Source: Owenia fusiformis
Taxonomy: Eukaryota; Annelida; Polychaeta; Sabellida; Oweniidae
NCBI GenBank assembly: GCA_903813345.2
Contig: CAIIXF020000007.1
Span: forward strand, 39,449,671-39,513,670
Length of the DNA: 64,000 nucleotides
Reading direction: 5' to 3'
The translations under genes and the position numbers were made by a program. Shown here piece after piece: positions 10,801 through 20,641 of the stretch (within the stretch, counting starts at the first letter, position 1; every line of letters begins with the position of its first letter). The notes under the pieces were generated by a model. It was not told the origin of the DNA. It ran no database searches and worked only from the letters and a program-made list of their open reading frames with translations.

Positions 10801-11825
10801 GATGATCAATGGGGACAATCTCAGTAGCAATACAGATTGGTACAGCACAAGATTTGACCAATCAGAGGGCTTCACTTTACAGATACAATAAAAGAGAAAA
10901 CCTACAAGAAACTGATAAGAAATAGCATGTTTTGTATATTTTTTTATATTTCATTGTTGTTATTCTCGCTCTTTATCTATATATAGAGTGGGCCAAAATG
11001 TTCCTCATTCTGATTGTACAAAATACTTACATTTTTTGGCCCACCCTGCATATCTATATCTATCCATTTTAGACCGTCCTGGGCTGTTTGACTTGAAAGG
11101 AAAAGCCAAATGGGATGCTTGGGATGGGAAGAAAGGTAATTACCAAACTTTTGTAATAGCTAATTAGTAATTACACATATTGATCTGTAACATGTACAGT
11201 ATTTGCTACTTTTAGTCCCCCCCTCCCCTAGTATTCCGGTCCCTCTGACATTCTCATTCTCATTCTATTGACATAGCCTATAAATAGTGTATTTGTTAGA
11301 AAGTAGTGATGTAATATTATGTAATCAGTTTTATAAGGTTTCTGGTGGTTTATAGTGTTGCCATTGGTGTGTGTTTCAGATGGTTTTCATGCAAATAAGC
11401 TTTTTACTGTTGTCCCAGTATTTTTCTGGTGATATTTAATTTTGTGCAACTCGCAAGTGTGGTAAAATCGCAAAAAGCAATTGTCGCGAAATTTGCCAAT
11501 TAAATCCCTGGAGAAATATAATATTGAGGGACTTACAATTAGAATCATCCTTTATGTAATATTTTAAAAACTTCAGGGGGGTTAGGGTAACTTACGTTTA
11601 CAAAGCTTGAAGATTCAGAGTATAATGAAATTTAGACTTATGAATTCTGCCAAATTTAATTGCTGCGAAATTGTGATCTCTCATTATTTACAAAATAAAA
11701 TAATGTCAAAATATACTGGGAGTACAGTAACAGTTGATTTTTAATTTTCAGGAATGTCAAAGGAGGATGCTGAGAAAGCTTATATAGATTTGGTGAACCG
11801 ATTAAAAGAAACCTATATGAGTTAG
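7818..11825 (+). CDS. Acyl-CoA-binding protein (diazepam-binding inhibitor family), complete, 4 exons
   Basis: Coding exons are 7818-7832, 9921-10035, 11073-11135 and 11752-11825, all with GT-AG borders and matching phases, giving 88 residues, the usual length of the small cytosolic family. The protein binds long-chain acyl-CoA esters and buffers them for membrane lipid synthesis and beta-oxidation (family knowledge). Residues at the expected ligand-contact positions are present: Y30, K34, K56 and Y75, with the KQATIGD, RPG and KAKWDAW signatures in order. Exon 1 is tiny (MSNSA) but joins exon 2 (EFNKAAEDVK) exactly as in known members, and its ATG has A at -3. Introns hold a 17-bp-ended element (8185-8849), an 18-bp minisatellite (10050-10676) and a 67-bp inverted-repeat element ending 22 bases before exon 3. 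The last codons and the stop are repeated downstream as a 43-bp array. Close to DBI/ACBP; orthology not assigned. Confidence 0.95.
8185..8849. mobile_element. Candidate 665-bp element with 17-bp perfect terminal inverted repeats
   Basis: TTACTCGAGTCTCTAGC (8185-8201) is exactly complementary to GCTAGAGACTCGAGTAA (8833-8849). The right end also holds a nested palindrome (tagccaagaattggcta). No target-site duplication is obvious and no coding region is seen. It lies in intron 1 of the acyl-CoA-binding protein gene. Confidence 0.5.
10050..10676. repeat. 18-bp minisatellite in intron 2, about 34 copies
   Basis: The unit is close to 'aatcaacatattgcatag', with occasional 16-17 bp units that shift phase. 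It starts about 15 bases after the donor of exon 2. Long minus-strand frames through it are a by-product of the 18-bp period. Confidence 0.95.
10677..10775. mobile_element. Partial copy of inverted-repeat element family B
   Basis: From 'tatcctacacttacag' to 'ccggaggatatcg' it matches the left part of the complete element at 16620-16885. The right end is missing. It directly abuts the intronic minisatellite. Confidence 0.7.
10984..11050. mobile_element. 67-bp inverted-repeat mini-element next to a splice acceptor
   Basis: The left end 'gagtgggccaaaatgt' and the right end 'acattttttggcccaccctg' are inverted repeats of the mariner-like CAGGGTGG type. The right end stops 22 bases before exon 3 of the acyl-CoA-binding protein gene. 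Confidence 0.7.
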
Positions 11826-12196
11826 AGATCATAATTATAAGGCAAGGTAAGGAAACCTATATGAGTTAGACATTACCATATAAGGCAAGGTAAGGAAACC
11901 TATATGAGTTAGACATTACCATATAAGGCAAGGTAAGGAAACCTATATGAGTTAGACACTACCATATAAGGCAAGGTAAAGAAACCTATATGAGTTAGAC
12001 ATTACCATATAAGGCAAGGTAAGGAAACCTACATGAGTTAGACACTACTATATAAGGCAAGGTAAAGAAACCTACATGAGTTAGACATTACCATATAAGG
12101 CAAGGTAAGGAAACCTACATGAGTTAGACACTACCATATAAGGCAAGGTAAGGAAACCTACATGAGTTAGACATTACCATATAAGGCAAGGTAAGG
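11807..12196 (+). repeat. 43-bp tandem array seeded by the gene's last codons and stop
   Basis: About nine copies of a 43-bp unit containing 'aacctatatgagttaga' and 'taaggcaaggtaagga'. The first copy is the real 3' end of the acyl-CoA-binding protein frame (ETYMS and stop), so coding sequence and stop codon are part of the unit. Units differ by few substitutions, for example tatatg/tacatg and acatta/acacta, partly alternating. Confidence 0.95.
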
Positions 12197-12218
12197 ATCA
12201 CCAGCAATCCTGAACGCA

Positions 12219-12499
12219 AGAAGGATTGGCTCCCAGAGTGCAACATTGTTATGTCATGATACAAAATTCGAATTCAAACAGCCGCCATTTTGTTCACTTC
12301 AACATTTGAACTGTGAATTTTGGTCTCATTTCCGTATGAAAAATTCAAAAACTCACAAGAAATGATCGAGATATTGGTTCAAATCTTTTGAACTGTTTAT
12401 TTTGAGTTTATAGTCGGTTTTAATTTCAGAAAATTACAACATTTTGACGTTTTCATTGTTAGAAAATATTGAGTTTCGATCCTGGGAGTCAATCCTTCT
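12219..12499. mobile_element. Inverted-repeat element, family A (copy 2)
   Basis: The left end AGAAGGATTGGCTCCCAG and the right end, read in complement, AGAAGGATTGACTCCCAG match at 17 of 18 bases. The body is a diverged copy of 2215-2504. It follows closely on the 43-bp array. Confidence 0.85.
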
Positions 12500-12771
12500 C
12501 GCCTGATTGAAGAATGTGAATTTGTTAGTGTTGACTGATTTCTTTCTTATTGTTAACATTACAAGTAATTTGCTTGGAGCCAAGTTCTTTCCTGATAATT
12601 TGATGAAAACTGATGACTTTTGAACCGGTTCATAAAGCATAATGACTTGTAGCAAATAATGACCTACCATTGACATTTTGACTTACCAGTGACATTTTAG
12701 CCATTATGTTTCTTTTCGACTTATCAGTGATTTTTTGCAATTTGATCACATTTTGACTTTGGTCGAACGTA

Positions 12772-15700
12772 TTTTTTTTTTTTTTGTAGTGTTTATTTTA
12801 TTTCAGTTTAAACTTCTTACATATTACATTTTAAGGCAACCTCCAAACGTTCTTCCTTTCACACATACATTCCTACCCATCCATACCCGCTACATACATT
12901 CCTACCCATCCATACCCGCTCATCTTTCATACATCCCAGTCAGACACATGCATACTGTAAATGTCACATAATATAGAGGAAAAATCATGCCATAAAATAA
13001 AGCATAGAGCGCTATTTAAAGTTAGAAATCATAATTATCTAATTTGGAGCCCTCGGAAAGATACGCCCTATACCCCAAATATGATATAGGTTCTCTCCTA
13101 AAAATCTTCGTATGCACATAGTACTTGTAAATTAAAATAGCAAAATTGAATTCTTTGAAAAGTAAGTTCCCAAAATATCCCACTATTACGTGCTGTTCCT
13201 TTAATACTATACCCTTTGGCTCCCAATGCATTTTCATGTTTTTAATGAGAGGTTGTACATTTTTGCAAATCCAGAACCGGTGCTGAACAGTTTCTTCCTC
13301 CCCACAAAAGTCACACGCGCCATTTTTCCTTATCTTTACTCTTTTCAGATACAAGTTTGTCGCGTAAATATTATTAATGATTTTATACTGCAGCTCGCGC
13401 AAAAAATTGTTCTTTGTTACTCTGTAAGCCATCGAACATATGTCATTTACTGAGACATTGAATTGCGAGGCGCTTTGTTGCACACTTTTTGATAAAGTAA
13501 AATTATTTTCATTTATACATGACTGAATAAGCTTTGTGGTCAGCTGTGAAATATCAAAAATCTTACCTGCAATATGGATAGATTCCAATCTGGGCTCATA
13601 GTTTGATACACTTATCATTGTGCGGTCGCTTTTTAATAAGGAGATCCACTTCGACGGAATAGCTGATATAATTCCCATATAGTCTAGAAAGTTAATATTT
13701 ATCGTGAATTTCAGATTGAAATCCCGATGGCTTAAGAATTTGCCCTCTTCGTCTAAAAGATCGCGTATTTGGAGTATTTGTTTTTCAAATAGATCCTTCC
13801 TGAAAATTTGCTTACCCTCCCTTAATATGTTCTTGTTATTCCACAAAAATTCGTTCTTAACTTCAGCACTATTCCGTGGGTCATCACATTCATTGACTGA
13901 AGAATAATACCGAAGCATGTCCTTATAAAACTCCGGAATGGGATATTTGAAATACCGGACATCATAGCGACATTGCAAGATAAAATTTAAGCCTCCGAAC
14001 TGTGCAAAGTAAATTTCAGGGATAACCTTCCAATGACTTTTGGATATGTCAAAGAAGCGTTTTATCCACATAATCTTTAAAGCTTTTTCCATAGAAGTCA
14101 AATTTAACATTCGAATTCCTCCGTCTTTATAATCACCAGATATGGTATTACGTTTAATCTTTTCACTGGCTCCTTTCCAAAGAAAGCTATAGATCAGCCA
14201 GTTTGCTCGCGTAATAACGTAATCAGGGGTGGCCGTCATAGACATAGAGTATACCAGTTGTGAGACAGCTAAAGATTTGATTATCATCACACGACCGTAA
14301 ATTGACAGATTACGCTTACTCCACAAATTTAAGATCCTCTCTAAAGAAACAAGTTTAGTACCAAAGTTCGTTTCATCATTTATCTTTCGATCATAGCATA
14401 TACTTACTCCCAAAAATTTACTAGGGCGCTCCACCCATTTCAACCCCTCGATTTTACTAGTGTCCCCTTTCGATGCCCCAATATAGAAACATTCAGTTTT
14501 TTCCCGATTCATTTTAAGACCTGACACCCAATAAAACTGATCAAAAATGATAAGGGCTGCTTTTAAAGAATTTACATCATTTAGAAAAAGGGAAGTATCG
14601 TCAGCGTATAGGGTTATTTTCTGTTCATGACCATTCAGGTTAATACCTTTCACGTTTTCATTCTGCCTGATTTTCAAAGCCAGGACCTCTATACATATTA
14701 TAAAAAGGGAGCAGCTCAGTGGATCCCCCTGCCGGACGCCCCGGTTCAGCTTAAACCATCCTGTAGAATGACCATTGTTAATGACGCAACTGTTAATATC
14801 TGTATAAAATAACTTCACCCACCTGATAAGTCGTTCTCCGAAGTTGAAATAACGCAAAGCATAATCAATGTAACTCCATTCCAAACTATCGTATGCTTTT
14901 TCAAAATCAATTAGCGATACTACACCAGGGATCTTTTTATCTCTCGTATATGTAAGGAGATCCTCCATAAATCTAATATTTTCACCAATCAGTCTGCCTT
15001 TTACAAAGGCAGTCTGATCCGATCCAATAATGGCTCCGAGAACCGATTCAATGCGCTTACTAACGACTTTCGACACAATTTTATAATCTATATTTAAAAG
15101 GGAGATGGGGCGCCAATTTTTTAATAGCGATATATCTTTACCCGATTTTTCTATCATGCAGATGACCCCTTGCCGTTGGCTAACCGATAAAAGCCCTGTT
15201 TCAAAAGAAAGGTTAAAACTAGTTACAACTTCGGCCGAGATATCATTCCAAAAAAATTTAAACCATTCCGCGGTAAGGCCGTCACTACCCGGGGTTTTGT
15301 TTGTCTTAAAACTAGAAAGCACTTTAAAGCACTCACCTTCAGTGAGAGTCAATTCACAAGATTCTTTTTCCTCCGCATTCAATTTCCGTGATGTAATATT
15401 TTCCATAAAAGAATCGCGATCGTGTTGCCCTGGGGACACCTTAGAGGAGTATAGATCTTGATAGAATTGCTTTATTTCTTTTAATATACACGTATCACCT
15501 TCGACGTTCTCCTCGCCTACCTTTAATTTGGTGATATGCTTTTTCGCATGATTAGATTTTTCAATATTAAAAAACAGAGAGGAACATTTCTCTCCCTTTT
15601 CATAGAACTCTATCTTTGATCTTACCATATGACCTTCCGCTTTATACATATATATATTCTCTAATTTGGATTTTGCTTTCTGATAAGCGTTGCATACAGC

Positions 15701-16380
15701 CTCGATAAGAGTGTGTCCATCAGTAGCTATCAATGATTCGAGATGTTCAATCTCTTTTATGAGTTCAATTTCAGTTTTCCGATTTTCCTTACACTTACGT
15801 TTTGAAAATGCAATGGTAGTACTTTTGATTTTATATTTCATAAATTCCCACAAAGCAATTCTATCTAGCTCGCGATGCTCGTCCCGTATATTAGTAGTAA
15901 GTTGTTTTATACATGCTTTATATTCTTCATCTTGTAGAAGGCTATTGTTAAATTTCCAGAAACCTGGGCCCCTAGTCTGCTGAGTTGTAAAGATTTTTAG
16001 TTTGACCAGTTTATGGTCTGAGTGAACGCCAGGTTCAATAAAACATTCACAATTTTTTAAAATTCTACGTTCAATAAACCACATGTCGATTCTACTTTTA
16101 AACAAAGAATTCTTCAGAGCATCTTTTGCGCATGATTCATATGTGTATTGAACGGTTGCAGGATTTAACATCCTCCAAACGTCAATCATATTTAAGGATG
16201 AAAGCATATGCGCTACTACTTCGGCTGATTCTGAAGCTTTATGCTTAGTGATACCGTTAGAATATCTGTCAACATTTGAATCCAGAACCATATTACAATC
16301 CCCTCCCATAATCAAATGATCCGACGATCCGAACGTATGATATGTTACAAATACCATAGAAAAATTAAGCAATATCTAAA
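12772..16380 (-). mobile_element. 5'-truncated L1/Tx1-like non-LTR retrotransposon
   Basis: On the minus strand the insertion consists of a long ORF2-type frame (16372-13022), a 3'UTR of about 235 bp and a 14-base poly(A) tail, seen as poly-T at 12772-12785. The 3'UTR contains a direct repeat of 'cattcctacccatccatacc'. The 5' end falls inside the endonuclease domain, the usual outcome of incomplete reverse transcription. I could not identify a convincing target-site duplication, so the exact 5' border is approximate. Confidence 0.85.
13022..16372 (-). CDS. LINE ORF2 fragment: endonuclease C-terminus, reverse transcriptase, CCHC knuckle
   Basis: An open frame of 1116 residues without internal stops. 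Residues about 20-120 hold the C-terminal half of an apurinic-type endonuclease, with a GGDCN motif and the SDH motif. The reverse transcriptase follows: KTPGSDGLTAEWFK, LLNIDYKI, DFEKAYDSLEW, RQGDPLSCSLF and the catalytic YADD at residues 589-592. Near the C-terminus is a C-x2-C-x7-H-x4-C zinc knuckle, typical of L1 and Tx1 elements. The first part of the endonuclease is missing, and an in-frame stop lies just upstream (near 16377), so the printed start is a truncation point rather than a real initiation codon. The absence of stops and frameshifts over 3.3 kb suggests a young copy, although this copy itself should be unable to move. Confidence 0.9.
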   Translation of the reverse strand: MLNFSMVFVTYHTFGSSDHLIMGGDCNMVLDSNVDRYSNGITKHKASESAEVVAHMLSSLNMIDVWRMLNPATVQYTYESCAKDALKNSLFKSRIDMWFIERRILKNCECFIEPGVHSDHKLVKLKIFTTQQTRGPGFWKFNNSLLQDEEYKACIKQLTTNIRDEHRELDRIALWEFMKYKIKSTTIAFSKRKCKENRKTEIELIKEIEHLESLIATDGHTLIEAVCNAYQKAKSKLENIYMYKAEGHMVRSKIEFYEKGEKCSSLFFNIEKSNHAKKHITKLKVGEENVEGDTCILKEIKQFYQDLYSSKVSPGQHDRDSFMENITSRKLNAEEKESCELTLTEGECFKVLSSFKTNKTPGSDGLTAEWFKFFWNDISAEVVTSFNLSFETGLLSVSQRQGVICMIEKSGKDISLLKNWRPISLLNIDYKIVSKVVSKRIESVLGAIIGSDQTAFVKGRLIGENIRFMEDLLTYTRDKKIPGVVSLIDFEKAYDSLEWSYIDYALRYFNFGERLIRWVKLFYTDINSCVINNGHSTGWFKLNRGVRQGDPLSCSLFIICIEVLALKIRQNENVKGINLNGHEQKITLYADDTSLFLNDVNSLKAALIIFDQFYWVSGLKMNREKTECFYIGASKGDTSKIEGLKWVERPSKFLGVSICYDRKINDETNFGTKLVSLERILNLWSKRNLSIYGRVMIIKSLAVSQLVYSMSMTATPDYVITRANWLIYSFLWKGASEKIKRNTISGDYKDGGIRMLNLTSMEKALKIMWIKRFFDISKSHWKVIPEIYFAQFGGLNFILQCRYDVRYFKYPIPEFYKDMLRYYSSVNECDDPRNSAEVKNEFLWNNKNILREGKQIFRKDLFEKQILQIRDLLDEEGKFLSHRDFNLKFTININFLDYMGIISAIPSKWISLLKSDRTMISVSNYEPRLESIHIAGKIFDISQLTTKLIQSCINENNFTLSKSVQQSASQFNVSVNDICSMAYRVTKNNFLRELQYKIINNIYATNLYLKRVKIRKNGACDFCGEEETVQHRFWICKNVQPLIKNMKMHWEPKGIVLKEQHVIVGYFGNLLFKEFNFAILIYKYYVHTKIFRREPISYLGYRAYLSEGSKLDNYDF

Positions 16381-16619
16381 TGGAGAATCTTTTTTTTCCA
16401 GGTTCAAACAATGCACAAGTCATGGCTCATTGGTGTATATACCATAAGTATACTGATTCACAAAGAAACATAAACTTTATAAATAATGCGATCAAATGAT
16501 GCAATCATGACGTAGATCTAGTAGATTTTATACCAAAATCAACAAACGTGAACAATATCGAAACTAGGAGAAATGATTCATTTTAGTAAATGTTTGATTA
16601 AAATTTGGATATAACATTT

Positions 16620-16885
16620 TATCCTACACTTAGTATACTAAATGTATAATAACATTAAAAAATAAATTTGATATTTATTGGCAAAATGAATAACTGGAGG
16701 ATATCGTGATGATATACTCCGGGCGGAGGATATCGTGACGATATACTCCGGAAAACCCAATATGCGGAGGATATTGTAACGATGTACTCCGTTTGTTGAT
16801 TTCCCGCCAAATTGACTCTATTTGGCATGAAATTCATTTTGCAATGATATTCTACATTTAGTACACTCCTTGTAAGTGTAGGATA
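16620..16885. mobile_element. Inverted-repeat element, family B (complete copy)
   Basis: The ends TATCCTACACTTA and TAAGTGTAGGATA are perfect 13-bp inverted repeats. The interior (about 16695-16795) holds three successive imperfect palindromes of the form 'ggaggatatcgt.acgatatactcc'. A partial copy lies at 10677-10775. Confidence 0.85.
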
Positions 16886-16947
16886 ATAAGAACATCCTAT
16901 GATTTTTTTCAGAATATCATTTTAATCTATTCGGTGATATTGATATA

Positions 16948-18000
16948 CAGGGTGATCAATAAATAAGGTAAAGGTATCTGGCATTTTGTAAATATTGGTC
17001 CAAACTTCCTGAAATTTGGTCAGAATATACCTTGTACATTTCTAAATTAAAACATATAAATATATAACTTCTGCCATCTGATTGCTTAATATTATAGTTA
17101 CTATGGCAACTGGAGTCGGGGTACCCGGGGCAATTTCATTGCGTCCAATTTGAACAAAAAATGATAAAAAGCACATCTCTGTCAAACTGAAAAGAAATAG
17201 ACGTCGGTGCCAGCATTGTTTTTGTTTGAATACTTTGTTTACATTGTTACATATTTTCTTGCAAATTTGATGTTTGATGTCACGGAAAAAATTAATATAT
17301 AATGAAAACTGATGTGATCATAGAAAGTCTATGGCACAGGTCAATGATGAAAAACAATATGCACAGAAGAGATTTGACGAGAGAAAAGAGGAAGAAGCTT
17401 AGACTAAGAGGCCTGCAAAACATTTCACATTACACTAGGATAATGCTCCGTCTCACAATGCTATTCTCATGGTACAAACTATTGAAGCACTGGGTTTCCC
17501 ACTGTTAGGTCATGTACTATACTCTCCTGACTTGTCCCCTTATGATTTTACGGTCATGGTAAGCTGAAGAGGGAGTTGAGAGAGTTTCTCATGGGATGAC
17601 TTGAAGCCAGCTGTCTTGAAAATTTGCAGGCTATGGGAAAATGGGTTTAAAAGGTGTTCAAAGACTGGAGTAGAAGACATGAACTATATGTTAAAAACAA
17701 AGGACATTAAGTAGCAGTTGTGAAGTATGAAATAAGAATATGATATGCCATTTTAATTGTGATTTGAAATATATTATCAAAAGTGTTTCGACTGAAAATT
17801 TAGTTTTTTGATAATTGCCCCGGGTCTTCATGCTTTCTGTTGCTATGGCAACTATAACTTCAACCAATCACATCACTTTGATCTGTAACTTAATATATCA
17901 ATTCAATAATGTTTGAACATTATTCTGTGCAAATTTTATGAGGATTGGATAAAATCTGAAGAAATGCCAGATACTTTTACCTTATTTATTGATCACCCTG
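16948..18000 (+). mobile_element. 1053-bp mariner element with TA flanks, decayed
   Basis: The terminal inverted repeats of about 39 bp begin CAGGGTGATCAATAAATAAG and are nearly identical at both ends, with TA on each side. Inside is a broken transposase (see 17350-17710). The element is short compared with intact mariners (about 1.3 kb), consistent with internal deletion. Confidence 0.92.
17350..17710 (+). pseudogene. Mariner transposase relic with D34D motif
   Basis: Reading from about 17350, the frame gives RFDERKEE-like residues, then DNAPSHNA at 17439-17462. It continues in frame to YSPDLSPYDF, placing exactly 34 residues between the second and third catalytic aspartates, the mariner D,D34D signature. 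After that come K.KRELREFL, WV, KVFKDWSRRHELYVKNKGHY-like residues matching the mariner C-terminus. At least three in-frame stops and a probable small deletion interrupt it, and the N-terminal DNA-binding part and the first aspartate are not recognisable. It is dead. Confidence 0.85.
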
Positions 18001-18668
18001 TATGCACTCGTTCACTTTGCTCTCTCGTGCAAATATCAATATCACCTCTTGAAAATGATATTCCTCAAAATCATAGGATATCCTATAAGTCTTTTTGTGC
18101 TTTGAAGTAGCTGATGCCTAATTATGTTTTAAAATCTTGATATAAATTAATGTGATGATGAAGGACTGTAAACATATTGTACAGTTTATAATATAATGTT
18201 GTTTACTTTTTTGTTAATTGTGCACTTTGTCAATATGTGATTTAAACAAACAACAAATATTTTCTTCCTAGACTACATTCAAGGCCATATTAGTAGAAAA
18301 ATTATATTCATATTCTTTTGATGCCATAACTATTTATTTCATTTTGATGTCCAGTGTTGTGAAAATGATAATTTCTTATAGAAAATGAATATATTTGTTA
18401 CTATTCTTAGGGTGCCTAATTTATCAGTATTCTTTCTTGGGTTGCTTCCATATACAAAAATAAGAAAATAAATGTGAATATTGTAAACAATGTATTTTTG
18501 TTTTATGTATGTTGCCCTTGTGTTTTCTGGAAATCCATTGTTAATATGCTATTCTGAGAATTGCCCCCCCCCCACCTTTATCACTCTCAGTCGATCCAAT
18601 GCCTGATTGGGCTTTCCCTAGTATTCAATCATCACTCATTTCTCAAAACAATTCAGTGCATTTGAACT
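18001..18668. other. No gene seen
   Basis: AT-rich sequence with no domain-bearing frame; a C-run lies near 18565. Confidence 0.4.
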
Positions 18669-18795
18669 AATATTTGATGAATTTAAATGAATATTTGATG
18701 AATTAAAATGAATATTTGATGAATTTAAATGAATATTTGATGAATTTAAATGAATATTTGATGAATTTAAAGGAATATTTGATGAATTTGAAGGA
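18669..18795. repeat. 21-bp tandem repeat, about 6 copies
   Basis: The unit is close to 'gaatatttgatgaatttaaa' plus one base. The last copies drift to 'aatttgaagg'. Confidence 0.9.
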
Positions 18796-19304
18796 ACTTA
18801 CAACTGAACTTATAACTTAATTTATGTTACTTGTAATCTGATTTCACTAAATTGAGATAGCCATAAATTGTCAATTTTTGATTATTTTTGTACAGATTTA
18901 ATTATAAGGTCCATGACCTGCCACCTTAGTCAAATTATGGATTGAGATAAGGTATTTAGAGTAAATGATAATACGTACAGTATATTAGTTATTTCAATTT
19001 TAACAGGCCTTGGACGCCCATCATAAGATAGAAATCATGGCCTTCTATTAGCTTCTCTAGAAGACCATGAGATAGTTATAGCTTCCTTTCAATCTAGCCC
19101 TGTACAGTTTTTTGAAAGTGTTGACCAATCAAATCAATTACAGAGGTCAACCTGACCAATAAGATTGTTTTAAAGAATTTGGAAATCTTGATGGTCATCT
19201 TTATCAAAGCCTAATATGGCATGGGGTCATGAAACTAAATGAGTTGATACAACTAGCTTGAGATAGAGTTTAACAACTAATGACTGGCAGTTCAATATTA
19301 TGTA

Positions 19305-19736
19305 TTATTATATCACTGTCATATTCCTCACTCTCTTATTGGTCCATTTCCTACACGTGACTAAAAAATAACTAGCGATATTCAACGTAAGTCACGTGAC
19401 TTCCGGTGAATATCAAATGATATTCAACGGTCACGACTTATACATTCCCGAGGTTGACTTAGTCCAGTGAAATTTTCATTTTATATATCCCATAATAACC
19501 AATACAACGATCAAATTGAGGGAGAACACTATAAGTCCTCAACATTTCAGAGTTTAAGACATGGACAAATTGCAATGTTACAATTAATTATAATGTTAAC
19601 ATGAAACCCTAAATTAAAATACTACAATTTGGTAGTTGATATTTATTGTTATATTGTTAGAAGAAATATAAATGTATTTAAGTGTTAACATATGACTTAT
19701 TTAATTATAGAAGATGTTATGACAGTGATATAATAA
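19305..19736. mobile_element. Candidate 432-bp element with 19-bp inverted repeats
   Basis: TTATTATATCACTGTCATA (19305-19323) is the exact complement of 19718-19736. The interior has smaller palindromes around 'gtcacgtgac' (19392-19401). No coding sequence is seen. Confidence 0.65.
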
Positions 19737-19737
19737 A

Positions 19738-19873
19738 ACAAATATTTAATTCTATTTTCGGTGAATACCTGTGACACTTTCAGAAGATAATATTCCACTA
19801 GCCCTTCGGGCTTCGTGGAATATCACTTGTGAAAGATGCACAGGTATTCACCTCAACAGAATTAAATATTTGT
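19738..19873. repeat. Long near-perfect hairpin (fold-back), 136 bp
   Basis: The arms of about 65 bp run from 'acaaatatttaattct' to 'attccactagccc' and back from 'gggcttcgtggaat' to 'agaattaaatatttgt'. The tip is 'cccttcggg', a UUCG-type tetraloop if transcribed. It abuts the 432-bp element at 19305-19736 with one base between, so the two may be one composite insertion. Confidence 0.85.
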
Positions 19874-19927
19874 ATAATGTTCAACAAGTAAGGGCAATAC
19901 ATACATGATAAACATTAAACATCACAC

Positions 19928-20056
19928 TTATGCCTGGGTCACATTTGTTCTGACCCAGCGACCGGCGCCAGGCTCAACATTGTATTCAATTTTGAACAAT
20001 TCTCAATCGGCAGGGCGCCGTAGTGAAAATTGGAGCAAATGTGAGCAAGGCATTAT
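19928..20056. mobile_element. Small inverted-repeat element, family E (copy 1)
   Basis: It begins 'tatgcctgggtcacatttg' and ends 'caaatgtgagcaaggcatta', with an interior matching 22754-22905 ('gggcgccgtagtgaaaat'). The two copies are diverged. Confidence 0.75.
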
Positions 20057-20637
20057 AATTTTATACCCCTCCCATCTGATGATTCTAGATCGCAAATGGT
20101 AAGCAACTAAATCAGAGCATATTTATTGTTGAAGGCAGAACGATGTGATGAGTATCACTTATCAGAATGTTGGATGCCTGTTACCATACCATTATGGTCC
20201 CCCTTCTTAAAGGCCCTTACTGGCCCTGATTGTGTATAAGATAATAAGGGAAAGAGTTGTATTTAGGTCACCATATAAATGGAAAGTAGGACCATAATTT
20301 GATAGGACCTCCTACCCATTTACACCGGGGTTACCATTGAATCTTGTAAGTGCTATTAAGCTGCTAAAACATAATGAAGGGAGGTGTAAACTGTGATAAT
20401 TTGATCACCATTGGTTTTATTCATACTGTCAATTAAAAATCCCCATTAAAGAATAAATCTTATATATTGTTAAACAGGGATAGTATCGTATGTAATAGCC
20501 TAGTATAATAGGGTGTCCATAACGTCTCTTTACAATCAAATATAAACTCTTTGTTTGGCAACATTTATGTTTCAACAATTTCATTTCATTTTGAGCACCT
20601 CTCAAGTGGTTTGGCCTTAAATTATTAATTTGATTTT
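20057..20637. other. No gene seen
   Basis: Only short random frames are present, with no clear repeats. Confidence 0.4.
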
Positions 20638-20641
20638 TTAA

